Assembly: GCA_951799405.1 (NCBI GenBank) | Contig: OX637343.1 | Location: forward strand, 806,001-870,000 | Length of the DNA: 64,000 bases | Source: Agapetus fuscipes | Lineage: Eukaryota > Arthropoda > Insecta > Trichoptera > Glossosomatidae | Direction of reading: 5' to 3' | Shown here: in pieces, positions 1 through 9,708 of the stretch | Numbering within the stretch: position 1 is the first letter of the stretch | Layout of the letters: each line of letters starts with the position of its first letter | The notes under the pieces: model-generated | Told to the model about the DNA's origin: nothing | Database searches by the model: none | What the model saw: the letters and a program-made list of their open reading frames with translations, nothing else | Position numbers and translations under genes: made by a program

Positions 1-62
1 TTCAAATCTAATGTTCCATTCCACCAAACAAACAAATTCATCTCGTTACAGAAGCTAGGGGT

Positions 63-188
63 AAAAATCCAAATTCAGTCTATCGGTAACCTTCCAACTG
101 TCAACAGGTGTGTTACCTAATAGGAAAAAATCCATATAAATGCGAAACTGGATATTTTCTAAACGTGCTTACAAAAGAAAATAAATGT
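63..188 (+). repeat. Dispersed repeat, partner of 16149-16304
   Basis: About 125 bp nearly identical to a second copy at 16149-16304: both run from CAAATTCAGTCTATCGGTAA through an AAACGTGC motif. This copy has only the right half of the palindrome present in the other copy. It abuts an LR tail at 191. Family unknown. Confidence 0.6.
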
Positions 189-190
189 TT

Positions 191-416
191 GACCACCCAT
201 GCTGTAAAAAATGGTTCACTCTACCAATGTCACCCCTGTTTCAGGGAAGGTCGGCAAGAGTTGCAGGACTTATGTTCATTTGAGACTGTTTTTTTTATAT
301 TGTAGGTCGACATGCGGCATGTGTGAGCGCAAAATTATGCGTGTCTGCTTATGCGAATGCATTTAATATGAATCTCAAATTATACATATCTTTGCAGCTT
401 AGATTTAGGCTTAGAT
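191..416 (+). mobile_element. LR LINE 3' module, 5'-truncated
   Basis: First of about 50 copies of the LR 3' module. A complete module begins TTCCTTGACTTATAGGTTGG, contains CACCCCTGTTTCAGGGAAGG and GTCCACATGCGGCATGTG, and ends GCAGCTTAGATT followed by short (TTAGAT)n or (TTATAGA)n tails. Tandem-repeat 3' tails with ragged 5' ends are what LINE retrotransposition leaves. This copy starts at GACCACCC, about 40 bp into the module. Confidence 0.8.
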
Positions 417-529
417 GAGTGGGACAGCACCAGCAACAATGTATTGCTAAATCACATTCATAGCCATTGCATTGAATTACTATCTCCATGATCTCAACAC
501 CACAATATACAGCGCCAGATGAGAGTATT

Positions 530-543
530 GGGGGGGGGGGGGG
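530..543. repeat. G14 homopolymer run
   Basis: Fourteen consecutive G residues in otherwise unassigned sequence between 417 and 743, where nothing else is recognised. Confidence 0.9.
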
Positions 544-743
544 CAGGATGAGGTGAGGTGGGCATTTGCCGATGGCAGGAATGGGTATGGGACTATAGGA
601 GATCCAGCCGATCGTCGTTAGGCATTTCTGCTCGCCGGAGCCTCTTTTGTATGGGAAGGCATGTCAGAATCACCACCATCCTCCTGGATCCCCCCCGACC
701 CTAGGAATCCCCATTGCCATCCTTTATCCCCACTATAATAATC

Positions 744-1240
744 TATAATCTAAGTTGCAAGGATATATTCATTCAAAGCTGTCAAATGTATGCCCACAAA
801 CAAACACGTGTAGTTCACGCTTACAAATGCTGATTGTGTACTTACAAATAAAATTCAAACCTCAAATGAACATAAGCCTCACAACTTTTGCCGACCTTCC
901 ATGAAACAGGGGTGACACTGGCAAAGTGAAGCATTTTTTACAGTATGGGTGGTCAGCCTCATACCAACCTGTAAGTCAAGGAATATGAATAATAAATTAC
1001 ATTTAAATATAAAAAATAACAAAACCTTAAAAAGAAATCTATACAAAAAAAGTCAAAAATTTCTTATGCAAAAAAATGTAGCAAACTAATAAACCAACAT
1101 TACAAATCAGCATTGCAGATTAGCCGCCACTTCTTCCTGTCCTTGCATACTTCTTTCATTTCATCCAGAGTCATAACCTTTTTCATACTCCCATCCTTAA
1201 TTCCCACTAACCTCTTGTATCATCACTCTTCTCCATCACT
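744..1240 (-). mobile_element. LR LINE, C-terminal coding end plus complete 3' module
   Basis: Reading the minus strand, 1240 to 1100 encodes the end of a reverse-transcriptase-type LINE protein (KKVMTLDEMKEVCKDRKKWR, then LICNADL and a stop at 1102-1100). A 3' UTR follows and then the LR 3' module (975-744). This copy shows that the abundant short module is the 3' end of a protein-coding LINE. The module end carries the TTATAGA-type tail. The upstream coding region is missing, so this is a 5'-truncated insertion. Confidence 0.85.
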
Positions 1241-1303
1241 TGGCTCCAACTTAATAAAACATCGAGTAAATTTATTTTACGCAGAAAAACAACTTTGTTT
1301 TCG

Positions 1304-1364
1304 ATTACTATGAGCATATTTTAATTCCACAACCGGTTTCGCAAACATCCGTTCGCATCATCAG
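1304..1364 (-). ncRNA. Hammerhead-ribozyme-like core (PF element 1)
   Basis: On the minus strand CTGATGA (1364-1358) is followed by one unpaired T, a 6-bp stem GCGAAC/GTTTGC with loop GGAT, then GAAA (1340-1337) and the self-complementary ACCGGT plus T. GTGGAATTAAAATAT follows and can pair with its complement lying 1625-1650 on the other side of an M1 insertion. The conserved catalytic residues of hammerhead helix junctions are all present. The extra nucleotide after CTGATGA is a departure shared by all PF cores. Activity is not shown by sequence. Confidence 0.55.
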
Positions 1365-1604
1365 TACCCTTAGTACGAGTTGCAAAACTTGAGAAAAGTA
1401 AAATTTACGGAAAATATTAAAGAGTGTTTTCTCCCAAAATCTGCCGTTTTTGTTTCTTACACTTTATGGTCTTAGCAAAAGAGTTACAGTGATGAAGAAA
1501 ATCAAGTTCAAACAAACAAAAACGGCAGATTTTGGGGGAAATCACTCTTTAATAATTGCTGTAAACTTTACATTACTCAAGTTTTGCAACTCGTACTAAG
1601 GGTA
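1365..1604. mobile_element. M1 MITE (TA-flanked, long inverted repeat)
   Basis: Perfect 29-bp terminal inverted repeats start TACCCTTAGTACGAG. The arms remain partly complementary to near the centre (AAATCTGCCGTTTTTG on the left, CAAAAACGGCAGATTT on the right). TA at both ends suggests a TA target, as in Tc1/mariner-derived MITEs. It splits PF element 1 immediately beside its ribozyme-like core. Confidence 0.8.
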
Positions 1605-1655
1605 CAGGTGGTTAAATTTATACGTGGAATTAAAATATACTCATAGTAAAGTAGA
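1605..1655 (-). mobile_element. Second arm of PF element 1
   Basis: GTGGAATTAAAATATACTCATAGTA here is the inverted counterpart of 1304-1330, so the two arms bracket the ribozyme-like core. A run of imperfect CATAGTA units continues to about 1740. Confidence 0.55.
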
Positions 1656-1782
1656 ATGCTCATACTTATAGTAACACTCATCGTAATGTTCATAGTACCT
1701 ATAGTAATGGAACTCATAGTACGGGTCGACATAGTCACGGGTAGACTATTGTAGTGCGATTTACGCAGGACAAACAAAAAAG

Positions 1783-2444
1783 CAAAACAATAGGCTTCAA
1801 TCGGTCCTTAATTCGGCAGCAAGACTGATTTTCGGAACTGGAAAGTTCTGTCATATCACGCCAATACTAAGGAACCTGCATTGGTTGAAGTTTCCAGAGA
1901 GAGTAGCTTACAAAATATGCTACACTGTGTACAAGGCACTCAACGGGAAGGCTCCAACATACTTGGCTGAACTGCTATCCCAGCAGTCCAACAGGAGTGA
2001 TCTGGTGCTAAGATCCTCTGTATCAGGAGGGATAAGACTAAATGAGCCTCATCGTCCATACCGAACATGCTTTGGCGACCGAGCCTTCTACAATGGTGCA
2101 CCTGCAGTGTGGAATGGACTTCCTCTGGATGTCAAAACCGCAAGCCCAGAGTCGACGTTCCGGAAAAAACTCAAGACCTACCTGTTCAGTGTATCATATC
2201 CCAATTAATCCTACACTTTATTTAACTATTTTTATGTTTATGTATTACTATACGAATATATTATTTACCTATAATGTAAGATTATTATGTATGTGCATTC
2301 ACATGTATACGAGTATGGACATACCCCATTATTTATATTATTCCCTTCATATCGTCTCATTCCTCATATATTTTATACCAAGGGCCCTTGAGGTGTGCTA
2401 CACACAAAAACGGCGCTTCAAATAAATTATCCAATTATATATAT
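1783..2444 (+). mobile_element. LC (CR1/L2-like) LINE, RT C-terminus and 3' end
   Basis: An open frame from 1783 to the stop at 2206-2208 reads RLQSVLNSAARLIFGTGKF, then HITPILRNLHWL, YTVYKALNGKAPTYLAELL, FGDRAFYNGAPAVWNGLP and FRKKLKTYLFSVSYPN. This is the typical C-terminal segment of CR1/L2-like non-LTR reverse transcriptases, beyond the catalytic palm (not present). The 3' end has GGGCCCTTGAGGTGTGCTAC and ACACAAAAACGGCGCTTC before a (TA)n tail. That end matches the S1 SINE tail. It is a dead, 5'-truncated copy. Confidence 0.85.
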
Positions 2445-2454
2445 ATATATATTG

Positions 2455-2510
2455 TAATGTGGAAATAAAATATACTCACAGTAATCGAAAACAAAGTTGT
2501 TTTTCTTTTT
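2455..2510 (+). mobile_element. PF-related fragment
   Basis: ACTCACAGTAATCGAAAACA repeats, in the opposite orientation, the outer part of PF element 1 (1281-1320). Confidence 0.5.
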
Positions 2511-2582
2511 ATCTTTTAAGATGAACGATTACAAAGTTAATGCCTCTACAATCAATAAAATTATTTAACACAATTTATCTTA

Positions 2583-2705
2583 GGGTTGACTTTTGCAAAT
2601 GCCACCCCGGTTTCAAGGAAAAGCGGCAGTATTTGCAAAGTTTATGGTCATGTGAAGTTTAGTTTATTTTTTATGTACACTCACTGAGCGCAAACTTACA
2701 TGTGG
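2583..2705 (+). mobile_element. LR module, diverged subfamily II
   Basis: Subfamily II differs by GCCACCCC(G), GGCGGCAGGAGTTGC and TTTATTTGTATGCACAC. Only the middle of the module is preserved. Confidence 0.6.
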
Positions 2706-2712
2706 GAAAACT

Positions 2713-2866
2713 TACAAGCTGGAAAACCTCCACTTCAACTGAAAGTGGTTGGTGTGAGGCCGGCCCTCTTACCCGTACAAATAAATAGGTCCAGAATCGC
2801 CACATGCGACCCCTTCGCGGATAGCACAGGCAAGAAGTGACACTATATGTATAGCTTAGTTGCGTT
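2713..2866 (+). mobile_element. S2 SINE, 3' portion
   Basis: Carries the S2 body landmarks CTTCAACTGAAAGTGG, GGCCGGCC, AAATAAATAGGT and ACATGCGACCCCTTCG, and the terminal ACTATATGTATAGCTTAGTT. Confidence 0.75.
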
Positions 2867-3255
2867 TACAGAGTTCCTCCCAGCTTGTTAGTGGCTTTGA
2901 GGGTGAAAGAAGTATGCAAGGATCGAAAGAAATGGCGGTTGATCTGTAATGCTGGCGGTTAAAGCTGAGGCATTCCTAGCGGAATGGTGACAGATTTACA
3001 GTTACAGTAACTGAAAAAACTGTATGGGATTTTTTGGCCCTTTGGGAGCCCCTAGAGCGTGGGTGCCCTGGACTGGAAGTCCTATCACCACGGTAATACT
3101 TACCTACAGAATATCGGTAATATTTGTATGAAGACTAATCAGCTGTTCACTTGCGGCCATCTTGGATTGACAGGCCTGGTTCTGTGGCATCGCTCGAACC
3201 GCCCTTAATCCGGGCCTGACTCTAATGAGGGTAACCTGTTGTGCACCATAAAAAA
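2867..3255 (+). mobile_element. LG LINE 3' end split by an LR fragment
   Basis: The two ends (AGAGTTCCTCCCAGC at 2868 and AGGGTAACCTGTTGTGCAC near 3226) are contiguous at 62608-62680 behind the LG coding fragment. Here 2909-3218 is inserted. It begins with LR coding sequence (KEVCKDRKKWRLICNAGG in the plus frame) and the CTAGCGGAATGGTGACAGA end also seen near 18640, then unassigned sequence containing CGCTCGAACCGCCCTTAATC, which recurs at about 37660. Confidence 0.6.
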
Positions 3256-4340
3256 CATCTCAATTTCCCTATACATTTATATTTTAATAGTATTGCAACA
3301 TTTATCGCAAATCGAACATGCTTTTAAATATTTGAATTTCGAACACGAATTCTGCAGTCGGTAATGCAGATCGGTAGATATATTTACCATCACCGTCGAG
3401 ATCGCGGGCGACTGTCAAAAACTTCTGGCAACTCAGTCGATCCACGACGTCTGACGCGGGCGGTCGTCCGTTCCAACCACAGAATTCCTGAAATTTACGA
3501 AAACACGAAAAAGTTTAAAAATTTAAAATTAACATCCAATTCCCTATATAGTTTCGTTATTCACCATGAGTAAACATTTAAATTTTTGTTAAATTTTCGC
3601 ACACTAAACAAAATTGCTTACTATTCTTTGCAATTTTTTCAATTAAAAAAAAATTGTAATGAATGTAGGTAGGCTATTAGTTTTTTTACAACGATGATTC
3701 CGTTAAAAATTACGTCTATTTGAAATGTAACGACTTTTTGACATTTTAAATAAAAACTTCATAAAACTAAATGCAGATATCTAAGATTTTTTGCTTTAAT
3801 GAGATAAAATGCATTTAATGGAAGCATATCAAATGCTTTTCCCTTGTGTTTTTTATTTATTTATTTTATTTTCGATATTAAATCAAAGATTTCAGCCTTT
3901 TTTGTATACACATTTTAAATATTAACCCCATAGTAAAAGAAAAATACAATCAAAGATCAAATGCATTTTTTTTTTAAACCAATAAGTCCTTCTTTCATTT
4001 GTATGGATTTTTTTTTTTAAATGAATTTTTATTCCAATTTTAAACTGGTTAATTATGCTTCAAATTTTTGGTTTTAAAATGCAAATATGAAGCTTAACAT
4101 TCTATGGAAAATTATTTATTGAAAGTGAACAAGGTAGACATAGAGTTGTTGGAAATGTTGTATTGCTAAAGAAAGACATTTGAAAGTTGAAAATATCTTA
4201 AAGTTTTTATTTGAAAAAAAAAAGTGCTCAGAATCTACAAAAATGCGGTAAGTTTTTTATATATTTATATTTTTTAGATTATTTTCATTATTACTATTTA
4301 ATATAAATATTTTTTTGATATAGAAGAGACCTTAAGTACC
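3256..4340. other. AT-rich stretch, nothing recognised
   Basis: No open frame with coding character, no terminal inverted repeats and no match to the other repeat families. Long A and T runs throughout. Confidence 0.6.
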
Positions 4341-4348
4341 ATTGCAAT

Positions 4349-4616
4349 ATATCTAATCTCTAATCTAATCTAATCTAAGCTGCAAAGATATATATCATTT
4401 AAGATTTATATTAAATGCATTCCCACAAGCAGATATGTATAATTTCGCGCTAACACATGCCGCATGTGGACCTACAATATAAAAACCCAATCTCAAATGA
4501 ACATAAGCCTTGCAACTCTTGCCGTCCTTCCCTGAAACAGGGGTGACATTGCCAAAATGAACCAATTTTTTATATTATGGGTGGTCAGCCGCATAACAAC
4601 CTATAAGTCAAGGAAC
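4349..4616 (-). mobile_element. LR 3' module, full length
   Basis: Complete module with a (TCTAA)n tail at its 3' end (4349-4378). About 15 bp of LR 3' UTR (ACATACATGACAAATTACAT) may extend upstream. A 20-bp scrap of another module end lies at 4670-4690. Confidence 0.8.
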
Positions 4617-4697
4617 ATACATGACAAATTACATTTTTTTTTATTTTTCAAAATATCTATAATCAATAATCTATCTGTAATCTAAGTTACAAGGGCT

Positions 4698-5040
4698 ACC
4701 GCTCAGGTACCTACACCGCGTGTCGTTGGCATCTTGGACCGGTCTGTAGTCCAGTGGCAACACTTCGGACTCGTAAATGGAAGGTTGTGGATTCGAATCC
4801 CGGCGGAGCACAAAAATATACCATTTATATTTGGAATGTGCTCTTCGCTGAGTTGAAAAATTCATAAACCTTTACCATAGCCCGGTCACTGAAAGGTCCA
4901 TCCAACCTTACAACAACTGGATCTTGCTTGAGAATTGGCTCTTTCTACAGCGACGACCAAGCTCGCAGAGGGCTCTTGAGGTGTGATACACACAAAAACA
5001 GCGCTCACCAAATAAACCATCCTAATATTATTATTATTAT
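4698..5040 (+). mobile_element. S1 SINE with partial 5S head and LC-type tail
   Basis: Starts inside the 5S-like head (CTACCGCTCAGGTAC). The tRNA-like head follows (A-box-like TAGTCCAGTGG, B-box-like GATTCGAATCC, end CGGCGGAGCAC), then the S1 body (CCAACCTTACAACAACTGG, TTGCTTGAGAATTGG) and the LC-like tail (GGGCTCTTGAGGTGTGATAC, then ATTATTATT). Read as a promoter, the two boxes would be an internal RNA polymerase III promoter. Confidence 0.85.
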
Positions 5041-5276
5041 ATGAACATTTAAAATTCATATTAAATGCATGACCACAAACATACACGTGTATTTTCACGC
5101 TTGCAAATGCTATATGTGTACGAGTACTTACAAATTAAAATTCAATCCTCAAATGAACATACACCCTGCAAACTTTGTCGACCTTCTCTGAAACGGGAGT
5201 AACATTGGAAAAGTTGACCATTTTTACAGTAGGTATGGTTGGTCAGCCTCATACAAACCTATAAGTCAAGGAATTA
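5041..5276 (-). mobile_element. LR 3' module
   Basis: Diverged copy missing the extreme 3' end, where it abuts the S1 tail. The 5' boundary is the usual CCTTGACTTATAGG (here in complement). Confidence 0.75.
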
Positions 5277-5552
5277 TCTGGTGAATTATTTTGTATACTA
5301 CCGAAAAATTATAAAAACGTTTATGAGAAGGCTGGAAATACTAATCAAATTTGTATGCAAAAGCAACAGAGTGACTTTTCAATCCATCTCATATAAAATG
5401 TCGTTAGCCACGCGTGGTATTTAGTTCCTTTTTTGTTTAAAAAAATCCTCTCCGTTTTAAAAAGATGCAACCATTTTTGATTGATATTTTGTACGTTTTT
5501 GTTTTATTATTTTTTCTTAGTTATTGTTTTGCTGTACATAGTTCTATATCTG

Positions 5553-5798
5553 TGATTAATATTCTAAGTGGGATAGATACATTACGTGTGAGATTCAGAT
5601 TACATGCATTTCCATGAGCAGACACGTATAACTTCGCGCTTACACATGCCGCATGTGGACTTGCAACAAAAAAAACCACAATCTCAAATGAACATGAGTC
5701 TTGCCGAGCTTCCCTGAAACAAGGGTGAAATTGGCAAAGTGAAACATTTTCTACAGCATGGATGGTCAGCCTCATACCAACCTTATATGCAAGGAATC
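5553..5798 (-). mobile_element. LR 3' module
   Basis: Nearly full length, with a small deletion at the GCAACTCTTGCCG region. The sequence between 5277 and 5552 is AT-rich and unassigned. Confidence 0.75.
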
Positions 5799-5848
5799 AA
5801 ATGTTGACAATCACTTTCCCCATTAATTAAACTAAAAAAAAAACAGTT

Positions 5849-6038
5849 TTATGAATTCAATAGGGAAAACAAAGTTTTGATTCACTTTTACTAATTTTTT
5901 TTTACTCAAACGTTTTCACCTTATAAGGCATCTTCAGGAGCAAAATTGTTCCTGAAGATGCCTTATTAGGTAAAAAAGTTTGAGCAAAAAAATAATTAAA
6001 AGTTATTTAAAACATTGTTTTTCCTATTGAATTTATAA
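5849..6038. mobile_element. PF element 2 (foldback)
   Basis: Two ~90-bp inverted arms (5849-5939 and 5950-6038) around a 10-bp centre. Each arm carries CTGAAGA...AGGT, so the element holds two head-to-head ribozyme-like motifs. The outer flank has CATTCACTGTGTTAACA, echoing the CACTGTGTGAATACAC end of other PF copies. Confidence 0.7.
5903..5942 (-). ncRNA. Hammerhead-ribozyme-like core (PF element 2)
   Basis: Minus strand: TGCTC, CTGAAGA, unpaired T, stem GCCT/AGGT with loop TATA, GAAA, self-complementary AACGTT, T, then GAGTA pairing with TGCTC to form helix I. The mirror copy on the plus strand (5952 on) has lost GAAA (GTAAAAAAG) and is degenerate. Confidence 0.6.
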
Positions 6039-6097
6039 ATAACCACAATGGACATTCACTGTGTTAACAGAAATACCCTAAAAAAATAATTTGATGT

Positions 6098-6196
6098 TTA
6101 AAATCCACCCGTGACGTCATCCACCCGTGACGTCATCCAGCCGAGAATATGTTTTTTACGCGCGGTTATTCGATTGTCTTTGAATTCAAGACCATC
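6098..6196. repeat. ~100-bp direct repeat, left copy
   Basis: Matches 6630-6732 and flanks an LR insertion. Shared landmarks are CACCCGTGACGTCATCCAGC, ACGCGCGGTTA and ATTCAAGACCATCTAAATAT. This copy has the CACCCGTGACGTCAT unit twice; TGACGTCA is a perfect CREB-type palindrome. Identity is high but not perfect. Confidence 0.75.
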
Positions 6197-6197
6197 T

Positions 6198-6605
6198 AAA
6201 TATATCTACTCTAATCTTATCTAACTTGCAAAGATATGTTACATTGGAGATTCACATTACATGCATTCCCACAACCAGACACGTACAAGTTCGCGATTGC
6301 ACATGCCTCATGTGAACCTACAACATAAAAACCAAATCTCAAATGGACATACACCCTGCAGCTCTTGCCGTCCTTCCCTGAAACAGAGGTGACATTGGCA
6401 AAGTGAACCATTTTTACAGCATCGGTGGTCAGCCGCATACCAACCTATAAGTCAAGGAACATACACGACACATTACATTGTTTTTTAAATCAATAAATAA
6501 TAATATGTATGGACATCAAAACTTAAACAGAAAACTAATTCCAATTTAATAAACCCTTGCCGCCAACATTGCAGATCAACCGCCATTTCCCTTTCAAAAT
6601 ATACA
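6198..6605 (-). mobile_element. LR LINE, C-terminal scrap plus 3' module
   Basis: The minus strand reads the end of the LR protein (KWRLICNV, 6600-6570), a short 3' UTR and the complete module with its (TCTAA)-type tail. It is bracketed by the ~100-bp direct repeats. Confidence 0.8.
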
Positions 6606-6629
6606 CCGTTCAAAATATAACTTTAATTG

Positions 6630-6732
6630 TATGTTTAAAACCCACCCGTGACGTCATCCAGCCGAGAATATGTTTTTTACGCGCGGTTACTCTATTGTCT
6701 TTGAATTCAAGACCATCTAAATATACCTGATT
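6630..6732. repeat. ~100-bp direct repeat, right copy
   Basis: Right partner of 6098-6196, with a single CACCCGTGACGTCAT unit. Confidence 0.75.
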
Positions 6733-7019
6733 AATTCAGAATATACATAAAAGAAAATCTAGGGTCATTACCACGCTTGTGAATTATTGGGGTGGGCCTT
6801 GACCAAGCGAGCCTGAAATCCTATGCCAACTTACTATTGAAATATATTATGGAAATTTCCACCGCGAGGAGGTACCCACTCACGAAATGTGTATTCTTGG
6901 AAAATTTAGTACTAAAAAGTTTGGAATAGTATCGCTGTCTGTTGTGACTGGGCCAGCGTTCAAGTTGTTTAACTCGTTCAGATGAGGATAATTTATAATC
7001 AAGTTGCAAGGATGTGTTT

Positions 7020-7271
7020 GGGCCTGTTGCACCAAACTCCGATCAGGTAAAAATCAACATCAAATCAAAAATTTGGTTGCTTATACCTAAACCATCTGAT
7101 GTACTGATGTACATAATCTTTCCTGTTCAAATTCCATCATATTATTACCCACTTCCGAGAAATATTTAACCAAGGTTACAGAATTTTTTTTTTTTTGCAA
7201 TTTTACCAGAATTAAGGAATCAATTTTGATGTGTCAATCAAATACTGATTGGAGGTTGGTGCAACAGGCCC
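7020..7271. mobile_element. M2 MITE
   Basis: Terminal inverted repeats GGGCCTGTTGCACCAA and its complement, 252 bp. Inserted within an LR module scrap (6993-7019 on the left, TTAACATTTA continuing on the right). Candidate 3-bp target duplication TTT/TTA. TIR style and 3-bp target resemble PIF/Harbinger-derived MITEs. Confidence 0.8.
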
Positions 7272-7320
7272 TTAACATTTATTCTTCCCTTCTTAAATCG
7301 AAGATCGCAGATCTATAATA

Positions 7321-7551
7321 ATAATAATCTTTAATCTAAGTTGCAGAGATATTTTAACATTTAAGGCTCTCAAATGCATGCCCACAAACAAACACATGTA
7401 GTTCGCGCTTACAAATGCCTACAAAATCTAAACCTCAAATGAACTACAGCTTTTGCCGACCTTCCCTGACACAGGGGTGACATTGGCAAAGTGAAGCATT
7501 TTTTACAGTATGGGTGGTCAGCCTCATACCAACCTATGTGTCAAGGAATCA
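7321..7551 (-). mobile_element. LR 3' module
   Basis: Nearly complete, with a deletion around the CATTCAGCATTTGTAAG segment. The CACAGGGGTGACA variant is shared with the copies at 17465 and 56640. Confidence 0.75.
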
Positions 7552-7576
7552 TGATTATTTCATTATGATTATCATG

Positions 7577-7645
7577 ATTATTTTGAGTTTGGATGCAGCG
7601 GTTCGAAACAGAGACTTGGTGGGTTTGCCAAACCACTGTCGCACT
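7577..7645 (-). mobile_element. LF LINE, extreme C-terminus
   Basis: The minus strand reads VRQWFGKPTKSLF, matching the RQWFGRSTKSLSK end of the LF protein at 61642. Confidence 0.6.
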
Positions 7646-7652
7646 GTCTTTT

Positions 7653-7880
7653 GGCCATTTATATTTTCAAATGTGCTCTTCGCTGGGTTGAAAAAATCAT
7701 AAACCTTTACCAAAGACCGGTCACTGAAAGGTCCATCCAACCTTACAGCAACTGGGTCTTGCTTTTGAGCATTGGCGCTTTCTACAACGACGACCAAGCT
7801 CGCAAAGGGCTGATACACACAAAAACAGCACTCACCAAATTAATCATCCTAATATCATTTTATTATTATTATTATTCCTA
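7653..7880 (+). mobile_element. S1 SINE lacking its head
   Basis: Body and LC-like tail only, ending in a (TTATTA)n run. Joined directly to the LF scrap. Nothing is recognised between 7881 and 8180. Confidence 0.8.
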
Positions 7881-8212
7881 TTCTATGACACTTACTTGAA
7901 GCACTGTCCTTGCGTGCTGTCTTCGTCAGGACACTCTCTTACCTCAGGCAGTATAATATGATGTCAGACATATCCGGTACTGCTGATGTCTGAACCGCAG
8001 ATTCCCAAACTTTTCCGATTACTTTTCACAATGACGGATTAATTCTTCGCTAAAAGTTTTCAGGAATTGATGAGCTATCGACCGTCGAGGTAAATAATTC
8101 ATATTTCAAATTATTGTGAACTTCCTGATTTATTCAAATAAATATTTGACTCTTGTTACTTCGTTGTATTCGTTCTTACAATTATTATAGGTTGGTGTGA
8201 GGCTGACTATCC

Positions 8213-8478
8213 ATCTAAATCTAAATCTAAGCTGCAAAGATATATTATATAATTTAAGATTCATATTAAACGCATTCCCATAAGCAGACATGTATAAGTT
8301 CGCGCTAATATGTACATGCCGCATGTGGACCTACAATATAAAAACCCAAATCTCAAATGAACATACACCCTGCAACTCTTGCCGTCCTTCCCTGAAACAG
8401 GGATGACATTGGCAAAGGGAATAATTTTTACAGCATGGGTGGTCAACCACATACCAGCCTATAAGTCGAGGAACATAC
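8213..8478 (-). mobile_element. LR 3' module, full length
   Basis: Complete, with a (CTAAAT)n tail. A 30-bp opposite-strand scrap (TAGGTTGGTGTGAGGCTGAC) lies just left at 8186-8206. Confidence 0.8.
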
Positions 8479-8511
8479 ACAGCAAATTACCTTATATTAT
8501 TATTATTTACC

Positions 8512-8695
8512 CGGCAATTTTTACTCAGCCTTCACAAGAAACAAGTACCAGCTCCCTCGAGAGCTGGGAAACCCCCACAACAACTGAAGTTGTTCACGCA
8601 ATGCCGGCCCCCTTATCTGTGAAAATAAATAAGATCCACTTGCCAGATAGGACCCCGTTGCGGCAAGAAGTGACACTATATTTGTAGCTTAGTAG
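8512..8695 (+). mobile_element. S2 SINE, 3' two-thirds
   Basis: Begins in the body (CAATTTTTACTCAGCCTTCA) and runs to ACTATATTTGTAGCTTAGTA. The tRNA-like head is missing. Confidence 0.8.
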
Positions 8696-8799
8696 ATTAT
8701 GTTTTGAGGATCTCAGGTGAAAAGACAGTCCACCTGAAAGTTCTTGACGTGATTTACACATAAGTCTAGCAGCACGCAACCCTGTATAAAACATTCACA

Positions 8800-9535
8800 T
8801 ATCGACGGTTAAAGGGAAGTAGGGCATAAGCGACAAAAACTAAATTGTTCAAGAGAGCAGTTAAAACTTTGATATTGCAGAAACGCAAACGCCAAACGCA
8901 ACTAAGCTACACATATAGTGAAACTTCTTGCCGCGTTATCACCGAAGGGGTCGCATGTGGCGAGTAGAAACTATTTATTTTTACAGGTAAGGGGGCCGGC
9001 CTTACGCCAACCACTTTAGTGAAGTGGGGGGTTTCCCAGCTCCCGAGGGGGCTGGTACTCATTTCTTGTGAAGGCTGACCTTGCCGGTATTTTATTTTGG
9101 GGTTTGAAATAAACACCGAAACGGGAAATCATTTCTGACACCCTCGGTGGGATTCGAACCCGAGCTCTCGACATGGAATGCAAGCACTCTACCAACTGAG
9201 CTATCTACTAGAAAAATGGCATAACTTTTTTATTTCTATGTAAAAAATAAAGCCATTTATTGGCATTCCTATTAATGTGGTTTTACGATGTTTTACGTTT
9301 TTGTTTTATGTCACAAGCGCCATTAGGACAAAAAACGCCAAAATCTTGTCGGTTACACCAAAAACAATACTTCGAAAACGCAGTTGTTTGCTCGGACATA
9401 AACAACACCAAAATCATTGTAGAGCTATGGGAGTTAGCGCATTAGAAAGAGCGGAAAATTTCAAGTAGGATAGCATTCATAACTCATTTTTGACCATAGC
9501 GTCGCTTATGCCCTATTGCCTGTTAACCGTCGATA
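8800..9535. mobile_element. M4 element interrupted by an S2 SINE
   Basis: Terminal inverted repeats TATCGACGGTTAAA and its complement bracket about 410 bp of M4 sequence. Landmarks are GGGCATAAGCGAC near the left end, GGCATTCCTATTAATGTGG, CACAAGCGCC and GTCGCTTATGCCCTATTGCC near the right end. No transposase frame. Interrupted at AGAAA by S2. Confidence 0.75.
8884..9209 (-). mobile_element. S2 SINE, full length
   Basis: Best full copy of S2. On the minus strand: tRNA-like head (A box TAGCTCAGTTGG, B box GGTTCGAATCC), GTGTCAGAAATGATTTCCCG, CAAACCCC, GGCAAGG, CTCAGCCTTCACAAGAAATG, GGGAGCTGGGAAACCCCCCA, GGCCGGCCCCCTTACCTG, CGCCACATGCGACCCCTTCG, ending CACTATATGTGTAGCTTAGT plus (GCGTT)n. AGAAA at each side is a possible short target duplication in M4. 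Confidence 0.85.
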
Positions 9536-9540
9536 TACTC

Positions 9541-9665
9541 CCGTCGCGGTCGATTGCCTTGATGGGAAATGTATTAAATATACGACGGCACTCCTGGTGA
9601 GTGACTTGGTTTTCATACATTTTGTCGATTTACGTGGTCGAGAAAAGCGCACTGAATGATTAACA
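9541..9665. repeat. Dispersed repeat F
   Basis: Shares ACGGCACTCCT, a TTTTCAT motif and CGATTTACGTGGTCGAG with segments at 10469-10590, 13020-13240 (complement) and 46890-46965. Type unknown. Confidence 0.45.
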
Positions 9666-9708
9666 CTCGGGATACTGAGAGGCCCTTGAATAATAAATAC
9701 TATTATCT

